Assembly (NCBI GenBank): GCA_017116025.1
Contig: JAFITR010000061.1
Location: forward strand, 1-8,576
DNA length: 8,576 bases
Reading direction: 5' to 3'
DNA from: Simkania negevensis
GTDB lineage: Bacteria; Chlamydiota; Chlamydiia; Chlamydiales; JAFITR01
Shown: piece after piece, positions 1 to 5,678 of the stretch
Position numbering within the stretch: position 1 is the stretch's first letter
Layout of the letters: each line of letters begins with the position of its first letter
Translations under genes and position numbers: made by a program
The notes under the pieces: generated by a model
The model's database searches: none
What the model saw: the letters and a program-made list of their open reading frames with translations, nothing else
What the model was told of the DNA's origin: nothing

Positions 1-30
1 TTTATTCGCTCACTTTTCATAACAGATACG

Positions 31-39
31 TTATCCACA
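31..39 (+). other. DnaA-box-like 9-mer
   Basis: The 9-mer TTATCCACA matches the bacterial DnaA box consensus TTATNCACA exactly. It lies 47 bases before the first gene and just upstream of a possible -10 element. I see no second copy close by, so it does not look like an origin on its own. It could be a DnaA-responsive operator, an isolated titration site, or chance. The window edge hides what lies to the left. Confidence 0.3.
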
Positions 40-40
40 C

Positions 41-68
41 CTGAATAGTTGTATCAATGTGATATAGT
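41..68 (+). promoter_or_regulatory. possible promoter of the GNAT-LuxC-COG4310 group
   Basis: An extended -10 (TGA followed by TATAGT, 60-68) lies about 18 bases before the first start codon. A poor -35 (CTGAAT, 41-46) is 16 bases further upstream. A start site near 75 would give a leader of roughly 12 bases, which fits the lack of any Shine-Dalgarno sequence before ATG 87. The evidence is weak, because the -35 matches poorly and transcription could also enter from the left of the window. Confidence 0.3.
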
Positions 69-86
69 TAGGCATGGTTTAAAAGC

Positions 87-860
87 ATGAAAAAATTATC
101 GATACGCAGATATCAACCTTCTGATATTGAAGGGATTGCCGAGCTCTACCGCTTGCGGTCTGTAGAGTTTTTTCCTGCTCTTTTTGAGTGGAAGAAGAGC
201 AGCCCTTCGTCTTGTTCCTGGGTTGTTACGGATATGGAAGGGCGGCTTCTTGGTCACTATTGTCTGTTGGGATTTCCGCTCTCTTTTGGCGGTGGGGATC
301 TGGTGAGTGACTTTGGTGTTGATGGTGTAACACATCCCTCTGCTGCACATCTTGAGGTTGTCTCTCTTTTGCTTGACGAAGGGAAGAGGTATTCGGAGAC
401 TGCAGAGCACGCTGCTTTATTCGCTTTTCCAAATGAATCGATGGAACGTATAAAGAGGTTTTTGGGTTGGCAAAAAGTAGCAGACTACGTATGGATTGAA
501 AGCGTTGGAAAGCGCATAGCGGCTTCTTCTTTGCCTCTTTTTACTGACGACTACCGTCGCTGGCGTTGGAACCGTTGTCCTAGGAAGTATGTATACAATG
601 ACGAAAGGACGGCAATTTTTGCTCTTGGCAACACCCCTATGTTATTGTGGTGTGATGGAGAAGAAGTGTTGAAGGAATTGGCAAAAGAGTATTCTTTTCG
701 GCTGCTTTTTGCCTCGGAGTGTGCTATTCCTGATGGTTTCTCTATCAATGGAATAAAAGGGTCTATTCCTCTGCTTGTCGCAAAGAGCGAGGGCAGGGGT
801 CTCCCTTCTCCTTTGTTTTGGACTTGTGAAGCTGTTGAGGCGGTGACATTAGGATGGTAA
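87..860 (+). CDS. GNAT-fold acyltransferase-like protein, degenerate acetyl-CoA loop
   Basis: A 257-residue protein that looks like a GNAT-family N-acyltransferase of the kind found in polysaccharide and small-molecule gene clusters. The N-terminal stretch (IRRYQPSDIEGIAELYR, about 6-22) is a typical first GNAT strand and helix. A central beta strand is followed by THP at 82-84. The late motif AFPNES (113-118) followed by FLGW (125-128) is common in this subgroup. The family's acetyl-CoA pyrophosphate loop (usually HPxxRGxG) is not seen. After HP come SAAHLE, without the glycines or the basic residue. It may therefore be inactive, use another acyl donor such as acyl-ACP, or serve as a binding protein. 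The start at ATG 87 has no clear ribosome binding site. Its stop overlaps the start of the LuxC-like gene by 7 bases, which suggests translational coupling. Fold assignment is fairly sure; activity is unknown. Confidence 0.72.
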   Translation: MKKLSIRRYQPSDIEGIAELYRLRSVEFFPALFEWKKSSPSSCSWVVTDMEGRLLGHYCLLGFPLSFGGGDLVSDFGVDGVTHPSAAHLEVVSLLLDEGKRYSETAEHAALFAFPNESMERIKRFLGWQKVADYVWIESVGKRIAASSLPLFTDDYRRWRWNRCPRKYVYNDERTAIFALGNTPMLLWCDGEEVLKELAKEYSFRLLFASECAIPDGFSINGIKGSIPLLVAKSEGRGLPSPLFWTCEAVEAVTLGW

Positions 861-2083
861 TTACTGACGATGCATTAGAGAGGGATATTGCGGCCTTTGT
901 TTCCAACGAGAATCGATTGCAGACCTTCTCTTATAGAGAGATTCGTGATGCACTCCATTCCCTTTCTGTAGCCTTGTCTTCAAGGCGGCATCCTCTGTAC
1001 GAACAGTATCGCCCTCTGGGCCTTGCTTTTCTTTTGTCTTTTCTCTCCTCTTGCAACCTTGACAAACTTGTGAAATTTTCGCTACGCTCTTTAGAGGCGA
1101 TCGATCGTATTGTTTCGATCGAAGGCACTCGCTGCTGTTGTATCCCGCGTGGTGTTGTGGGCCATTGGATTGCTGGCAATGTTCCGCTACTCGGGCTCCT
1201 TTCTCTGATTCAGGCGATGTTGACGAAGAATCGATCGATCGTCAAGATCAGTAGCCGCCAAAAAGACTACATCTCCCCTGTACTTGATGCATTGGCTACA
1301 GTGTCTGATGTGGGAAGAGCCCTCGCTTCGTCGGTGAAAGTAGTGCAATTTTCTGGCAGTGAACAAGAGGCAAATCTTGCTATGGCAGAAGCTTGTACAG
1401 TACGTATCGCCTGGGGAGGAGAAGAGGCTGTTAGAAGCATAAAAGCCTTGCCTAGCTATAGCGACGATGTAGAGACGGTGGTTTTTGGCCCCAAGCTAAG
1501 TGTTGCTGTTATTGATCATGCTCTAATGAACGAGGAGCGTTATGACAAGCTCGTTGCCGATGTGATCTTGTTTAATCAAAACATCTGCTCTTCTCCACAC
1601 ACCCTCTTTGTCAAAGGAGATAAAAAGGCGCTTTTACGTGTGACGATATGCATTAAAGAGGCGTTCGACCGTGCTACAACATCGCCCGATTTTCCAAAAA
1701 GCGAGCCTCATGAGGCAATAGATATCCTTACCTATCGTGCGCTGCAATGGATGGAAGGAGAGGCGTTACACGCTTCGAAAGGAACAGAATGGACGATTCA
1801 TACGCATGATCAACTCGGCCTATTGTCGTGGCAAGGAGCGCGCACTTTACAGCTCTACTCAGTAAAAGATTGGGCCGTGCCTCTTCGTTACCTACCCCAT
1901 AATTTGCAGACTGTTTCTCATTGTTTGAATCGACATGATCTGGATGAACTGATCAACCTGTGGAAATATTCCGGTGTGACTCGTTTTCCGCGGATTGGCA
2001 ATGCACATCATTACACGCAGCCGTGGGATGGGGTGATCTTACTCGATCGGCTAGTCAAATGGCTTTACATTGAGGATCAATGA
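854..2083 (+). CDS. LuxC-family acyl-CoA/acyl-ACP reductase
   Basis: A 409-residue member of the LuxC branch of the aldehyde dehydrogenase superfamily, which reduces an enzyme-bound fatty acyl thioester to the aldehyde with NADPH. Visible landmarks are HWIAGNVPLLGLLSLIQA (104-121), the family's signature before the cofactor site; VKISS (130-134); RIAWGGEEAV (184-193); and FNQNICSSPH (240-249), in which Cys245 matches the acyl-accepting Cys of Vibrio LuxC. The C-terminal WDGVILLDRL (391-400) is also typical. Length is somewhat below that of the bioluminescence enzymes (about 480) but core and tail are present. The start is ATG 854 inside the end of the GNAT gene, and the stop falls just before the COG4310 gene. 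The usual partner LuxE is nearby but on the opposite strand (3539-4654). No luciferase genes are present. Family assignment is strong; the chain length and donor (CoA, ACP or LuxE) are not known. Confidence 0.93.
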   Translation: MVITDDALERDIAAFVSNENRLQTFSYREIRDALHSLSVALSSRRHPLYEQYRPLGLAFLLSFLSSCNLDKLVKFSLRSLEAIDRIVSIEGTRCCCIPRGVVGHWIAGNVPLLGLLSLIQAMLTKNRSIVKISSRQKDYISPVLDALATVSDVGRALASSVKVVQFSGSEQEANLAMAEACTVRIAWGGEEAVRSIKALPSYSDDVETVVFGPKLSVAVIDHALMNEERYDKLVADVILFNQNICSSPHTLFVKGDKKALLRVTICIKEAFDRATTSPDFPKSEPHEAIDILTYRALQWMEGEALHASKGTEWTIHTHDQLGLLSWQGARTLQLYSVKDWAVPLRYLPHNLQTVSHCLNRHDLDELINLWKYSGVTRFPRIGNAHHYTQPWDGVILLDRLVKWLYIEDQ

Positions 2084-2090
2084 GTTTGTT

Positions 2091-3419
2091 ATGCTTGAAA
2101 TATTAAAGGCGTTATGCCATTTGAACCGCAACTTTTGTTCGAAAGATTACGATGCCTCTCTTTCTTACCTTGGCAGGCGGATTCCTTTGACGGTCCATCG
2201 ATTTTGTTCTGGCACTTCTTGTAATGGCTGGGAGATCCCTCCCAAGTGGGACTTGAGCGAAGCCTATATCTCTTTGGATGGTGAGAAGCTTTACGAGGTC
2301 AGCCATCCTTTGCAGCTGATTGGTTTATCCGCGCCTTTTGAAGGACGTGTGTCGCAGGAGGAGTTGAAGAGCCATTTGCATTACGATGTTCGTCATGCCG
2401 ATGCCTTGCCTTATCACTTTCGGCAAAACTATCGCCCTTGGGAGCGCACGTGGGGTTTTTGTGTCTCTAAAACCTTTTACGACAGCCTCGCCAAAGGCAT
2501 CTATGATGTCGTTATCCGCACAGAGGAGTCGTCGGGTTATCTCGACGTAGCAGAGTGCCGTGTTGAGGGGAAGTATCCCGACACATTTTCTTTTGTGGCA
2601 CATCTTGATCATCCTGGAATGGCCAATGATGACTTGGCCGGTGTTGCTGTTGGCGTTGAGCTTTTCCGTAGGCTGCAGAAGAGAAAAACGAAGTTCTCTT
2701 ACCAGTTGCTTCTCGTTCAGGAGATCGTCGGCTCGGAGTTCTTTTTAAGTCAGCTTCCTGAGCGGTCTAACTATACTGTTGAAGGGTTGTTTCTGGAGAT
2801 GTTGGGTTCTGATACCGAGCTTGCTTTACAACACAGTATGGGAGGCAAGAGCAACCTGGAGCGAGCAGTGAAAGAAGCGTTGGATGATCTCGATATCCCC
2901 CATCGCACAGGACCATTTAAATCGATTGTCTGCAATGACGAGAGCGTTTTTGAAAGCTATGGAATCCCTATGGCTTCGTTGTCGCGTTTCCCCTATCCCG
3001 AGTACCATTCGAGCTTGGATACGATAGACATTATTAAAGAGAGCGCTCTTGAAGAGTCTGTTGTTCTATTGGAACGGGCGATCGACCTTTTGGAAAAGAC
3101 GATCCTTGTGGTGAAAAAATTCCATGGCACTCCTTGTTTGAGCCATCCGTCGTACAACTTGTATATCGACCCAGGTCAACGTGCTTTCGGCCAGCAAGTG
3201 GAAGAAGAGGTGCTCAAAAGACGGTTACTTGCTGATATACTCCCCACCCTTTCGCAAAGAGTCTCTGTGCAGCAGCTGGCAGAGCAGGTTGGTCTTGATG
3301 CTGCTACCGCTCTTGCCGATCTTGTCAAGTGGGAAGAAAAAGGGTTGATTGCTTTAACAGGCAACGGAGAGGAACAAGATAAACAAGATTGTCACGATAG
3401 ACAGGATAGCTACTTATGA
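2091..3419 (+). CDS. COG4310/DUF4910-type aminopeptidase-like protein with C-terminal winged helix
   Basis: A protein of 442 residues from ATG 2091. An in-frame TTG at 2070 would add 7 residues but overlaps the LuxC-like gene and has no ribosome site; a GAGG at 2072-2075 lies upstream of ATG 2091. The middle is an M28-like zinc peptidase fold. AHLDHP (170-175) gives His171/His174. NDD follows at 179-181. QEIVGSE carries Glu211, NDES carries Asp283, and EYHSSLD carries His306. All expected metal and catalytic positions appear intact. Residues about 370-422 look like a winged-helix domain ending EEKGLIAL, as in COG4310 proteins, which often sit in polysaccharide clusters. The last 20 residues, rich in Gln, Asp and Lys, are encoded by a repeat and look like a new tail. 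Peptidase or amidase action on a glycan-linked amino acid is possible, but no member's reaction is known to me. The fold call is confident. Confidence 0.85.
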   Translation: MLEILKALCHLNRNFCSKDYDASLSYLGRRIPLTVHRFCSGTSCNGWEIPPKWDLSEAYISLDGEKLYEVSHPLQLIGLSAPFEGRVSQEELKSHLHYDVRHADALPYHFRQNYRPWERTWGFCVSKTFYDSLAKGIYDVVIRTEESSGYLDVAECRVEGKYPDTFSFVAHLDHPGMANDDLAGVAVGVELFRRLQKRKTKFSYQLLLVQEIVGSEFFLSQLPERSNYTVEGLFLEMLGSDTELALQHSMGGKSNLERAVKEALDDLDIPHRTGPFKSIVCNDESVFESYGIPMASLSRFPYPEYHSSLDTIDIIKESALEESVVLLERAIDLLEKTILVVKKFHGTPCLSHPSYNLYIDPGQRAFGQQVEEEVLKRRLLADILPTLSQRVSVQQLAEQVGLDAATALADLVKWEEKGLIALTGNGEEQDKQDCHDRQDSYL

Positions 3420-3481
3420 GGTGAAGGAAAAAGGGTTGATTGCTTTAACAGGTGACGGAGAGGAACAAGATAAACAAGATT
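3336..3481. repeat. tandem duplication of the COG4310 gene end (two 55-bp copies, 91-bp period)
   Basis: Positions 3336-3390 recur at 3427-3481 with 2 mismatches in 55 (CA versus TG after the shared AACAGG). The copies are offset by 91 bases, which is not a multiple of three. Copy 1 is inside the coding sequence and ends in a stop at 3417-3419; copy 2 is non-coding. Read in the matching frame from 3427, copy 2 stays open to a TAA at 3532-3534. The high identity suggests a recent slip or unequal exchange that cut off the original gene end. Similarity fades just before copy 1 with a one-base indel. Confidence 0.9.
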
Positions 3482-3523
3482 ATCTTGCGTATCGTGATAA
3501 TCTTGCTTATCTTGTTCCTTTCC
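3457..3523. terminator. large inverted repeat between convergent operons, likely bidirectional terminator
   Basis: The arms 3457-3484 and 3496-3523 pair over 28 positions with 2 mismatches; the inner 23 have one mismatch. The 11-base loop is TTGCGTATCGT. The hairpin lies between two convergent genes, starting 37 bases after the COG4310 stop and ending 15 bases before the LuxE stop. The downstream tract on the plus strand is pyrimidine-rich but not a clean T run, and on the minus strand it is also poor, so this is not a textbook Rho-independent terminator. It may also stabilise both 3' ends or be a small dispersed palindromic element. The left arm overlaps copy 2 of the tandem repeat. Confidence 0.62.
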
Positions 3524-3538
3524 CTTCCTTATAAATAG

Positions 3539-4654
3539 CTATTCCTGGTAGATGGCGCTGCAGCCGCGTACTTTTGCTGCTTGTGCACGGGTGTGGAGGG
3601 TGAAGGCTTTGCCGCCCCGTCCGCACGGGCAGCTGTCGACGGCAGTGATGGAGGCGATATCGTCGGTGAGGATGGAGTGGTTGGGAGAGGTTTGTGCTAG
3701 AAGGGAGAGGAGTTGTACGAGCCCTTTTTCTCCATCAGTGACGGGGGTGAGGGTGTGTGGATCTCTGACGATGATCTCTGTGTAGTAGGGGATGTGTTTA
3801 TTGCCATAGAGGCATGTGGGGCATGCGAGGCCTGTCTGCTCTGCCATACCGTAGAAATCGAAGCAGTGGCCCTTGATTAGTCCCCATTGTTTTTCAAGGT
3901 CTCTGTTGAGTTCAGGCAGCGATTGTTTCCCTTTGTCATGATTTTTCCATCCGCCGCTGTGGATGAGGAAGCTGTTTCCATTGACGGCAGAGAGGTCGAT
4001 CTGCTCTTCTTTGATCGCATTGCATGCTTTGTGAAGGATATAGCTGAATCCGTAGGCGATACATTCTCCATCGTTTTGTTGTACGACGGCAAGAGCTGCT
4101 TCGAGTTTTTCTCTGTTTAAAACAAGCTTGCCCTTTTGTATATCCATGACGAAAAAAAACTGTGATGCGTAGGGCATGAGGGCCATGAGGGCGGCGCCTC
4201 GGGCGGTGATGGAGGATTTCCCTCGTGCTGTTTGGATATCATCGAAGATGATGTAGGGGCGGCGTTGTCTGCCGATGAAGTCGTTGAAGATGAGCTGTAT
4301 CGACTCTTGTTGTAGGAGAGCGTTCTCTTTGCTGACGAAAATCTTAGAAGGAATCCCCGACGATGTCGATGAAGAGAGGATCGTCTTCGTCTTGCCTGCA
4401 GCGCTGACGAGCTCTTTCTGTTTAAAGAGAGGCGTTGGAAGGAATGGAATTTGTTCGATAGAGCGGGGGGGGAAGGATGTTTTTAGCCCTTGACAGAAGC
4501 GGCGGTATTCGTTTGAGCGTTGGTAGTGCCAGGAGCAGAGGATGGTGAGGTAGTGTAAAAGATGTTGTTCTTTCTCTTTTTGACAGAGGGCGTAAGGAGC
4601 GATGTCTTCTAAAAAGAGCTCATTGCTTGATAAGGTGCCAGTTGTGGAGAGCAT
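3539..4654 (-). CDS. LuxE-family acyl-protein synthetase
   Basis: A 371-residue member of the LuxE acyl-protein synthetase family, which activates a carboxylic acid with ATP and passes the acyl group to its own cysteine for reduction by LuxC. Seen here: IPFLPTPLFKQ (69-79); the nucleotide-binding Ser/Thr-rich loop SSSTSSGIPSK (94-104); HSGGWK (232-237); DFYGMAEQ (266-273), the acyl-adenylate enzyme signature; CPCGRGG (342-348); and a C-terminal RGCSA whose Cys365 sits where Vibrio LuxE has its acylated Cys364. Length is close to the classic 370-380. ATG 4654 lies 35 bases inside the dehydrogenase gene and has no strong ribosome site; no in-frame alternative start is visible before the family motifs. 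It is the last gene of the minus-strand group. A run of eight C lies at codons 61-64. The true substrate is unknown; no luciferase is nearby. Confidence 0.92.
   Translation of the reverse strand: MLSTTGTLSSNELFLEDIAPYALCQKEKEQHLLHYLTILCSWHYQRSNEYRRFCQGLKTSFPPRSIEQIPFLPTPLFKQKELVSAAGKTKTILSSSTSSGIPSKIFVSKENALLQQESIQLIFNDFIGRQRRPYIIFDDIQTARGKSSITARGAALMALMPYASQFFFVMDIQKGKLVLNREKLEAALAVVQQNDGECIAYGFSYILHKACNAIKEEQIDLSAVNGNSFLIHSGGWKNHDKGKQSLPELNRDLEKQWGLIKGHCFDFYGMAEQTGLACPTCLYGNKHIPYYTEIIVRDPHTLTPVTDGEKGLVQLLSLLAQTSPNHSILTDDIASITAVDSCPCGRGGKAFTLHTRAQAAKVRGCSAIYQE
4465..4472 (-). repeat. C8 homopolymer inside the LuxE-like gene
   Basis: Eight G on the plus strand (eight C in the coding strand) span the codons for Phe61, Pro62, Pro63 and Arg64. 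Gain or loss of one base would shift the frame about 180 bases into the gene. The tract is the longest G/C run I noticed in the window. It could be a slippage site or simply a place where assemblies err. The frame is intact as given. Confidence 0.85.
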
Positions 4655-5678
4655 GGGTTAGATCTCGTTTAGGGATGAATGATGGATTTGTTCGATAGCA
4701 AGGATCTTTGCATATTTTTGTAACGAGTTGATCGATCTGTTGGCTGTCGAGAGCAAGAGGAGCAGGAGTTCCCCAATCACGTTCTGCTAATAATATGATT
4801 TCGTTGATGAGTGCTCGTCCATTTGAAAAAAGGAGTTTTTGTGCAAGAGCATCGTAGAGGCCATCTCTCTTTTCTGCATTGAGAGTCATGGCCTTGGGAA
4901 GCATTTGTGCGACGAGTTCCCCATGCATCCCGCAGCCGAGGGGTTCTAATTGGTGTGCAATGGCATGAGCAAGGCCTACAGAGGTGGTGCTTTGTGCTGC
5001 ACCGGCAAGCAAGCTTGCCCATTGCCAGGATGAATGTGGAGAGGTGAATCTCCCTTGCTGCAGCACAGGCAAGACGATATGGAGAGCGCAGAGGGCCGCC
5101 TGTTGGGTCGTAGGATCTGCTAAAGGCGAGGAGTAGCTTTCGATCGCATGGACGAAGGTGTCCCATAATCCATTCTTGAAAACCTTGTCTGGACAGCTTG
5201 CGATAGCGTGTGGGGAGAGGATCACTTCGTCAGCAACCAATGTTCTGTGGCTGATGGGGTATTTTGTCCCTTGATATGTGATGACGGTGACGCTGCTTCC
5301 TTCACTTCCTGATCCACATGTGGAGGGGATGAGTGTCAGTGGGATGGTGGAGGTGAAGTGTTCGTCTGTGCATCTGCGCTTTTGTATCGCTTGCAGAGTT
5401 TGAGTGTCGGTAGTAATCAAGCGTGCGGTTAGCTTGGCGACATCGAGAACTTTGCCGCCTCCAAAAGCAATGATGCGCTCCGGATACTCTTTGCCTAAGC
5501 TTGTTCGGCATTCTACTACCTTGCTCCAGTCTGCGCTCTGGACAACCTCATGCCTCTTTTCTTGCAGCCAAGGATGGCAAGCGATGATGCTCGCTGATGT
5601 AATCCAGAGAATGTTGCTATTGGCGTGGAGGTGTTGTAGATCGATATCGCCTTGTTGTATGTGTGGAATAACAAACAT
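4620..5678 (-). CDS. iron-type (group III) alcohol dehydrogenase
   Basis: A 352-residue member of the iron-containing alcohol dehydrogenase family, expected to interconvert an alcohol and an aldehyde with NAD(P)H in the cytoplasm. The dinucleotide motif AFGGGKVLDVAK (71-82) is the family's GGGSxxDxxK. IPSTCGSGSEGSSV (117-130) follows. The four metal ligands are all present with standard spacing: Asp173 and His177 (LWDTFVHAIES), His238 (GLAHAIAH) and His252 (GMHGE), 14 residues apart as in FucO. The protein is slightly shorter than FucO (about 380). Its ATG shares one base with the TAA of the upstream ligase gene (TAATG), so the two are probably translationally coupled. In this context it could reduce the LuxC aldehyde or oxidise a hydroxy precursor. 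Related enzymes in this superfamily also act on phosphono- and sugar-linked substrates, so the substrate is open. Confidence 0.93.
   Translation of the reverse strand: MFVIPHIQQGDIDLQHLHANSNILWITSASIIACHPWLQEKRHEVVQSADWSKVVECRTSLGKEYPERIIAFGGGKVLDVAKLTARLITTDTQTLQAIQKRRCTDEHFTSTIPLTLIPSTCGSGSEGSSVTVITYQGTKYPISHRTLVADEVILSPHAIASCPDKVFKNGLWDTFVHAIESYSSPLADPTTQQAALCALHIVLPVLQQGRFTSPHSSWQWASLLAGAAQSTTSVGLAHAIAHQLEPLGCGMHGELVAQMLPKAMTLNAEKRDGLYDALAQKLLFSNGRALINEIILLAERDWGTPAPLALDSQQIDQLVTKICKDPCYRTNPSFIPKRDLTHALHNWHLIKQ

Noticed and set aside
96..748. Minus-strand open frames opposite the GNAT-like gene (96-410, 226-432, 551-748)
   Set aside because: Rich in Arg, Ser and Gln with no domain or start signals; explained as antisense shadows of the plus-strand gene.
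1098..1244. Cluster of CGATCG/TCGATCGATC words in the LuxC-like gene
   Set aside because: Short palindromic words coding ordinary Arg, Ser, Ile and Asp codons, also found elsewhere in the window. No spacing pattern to suggest a site array.
2070..2090. TTG 2070 as start of the COG4310 gene
   Set aside because: No ribosome site precedes it, it overlaps the LuxC-like gene, and ATG 2091 leaves a natural N terminus with GAGG upstream.
3420..3538. CRISPR array or small RNA gene in the convergent gap
   Set aside because: Only two direct copies without regular spacers, one of them coding, and no promoter seen. Duplication plus hairpin explains the stretch.
854..4654. Bioluminescence operon
   Set aside because: LuxC and LuxE relatives are present but no luxA, luxB or luxD. 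These families occur outside light production.
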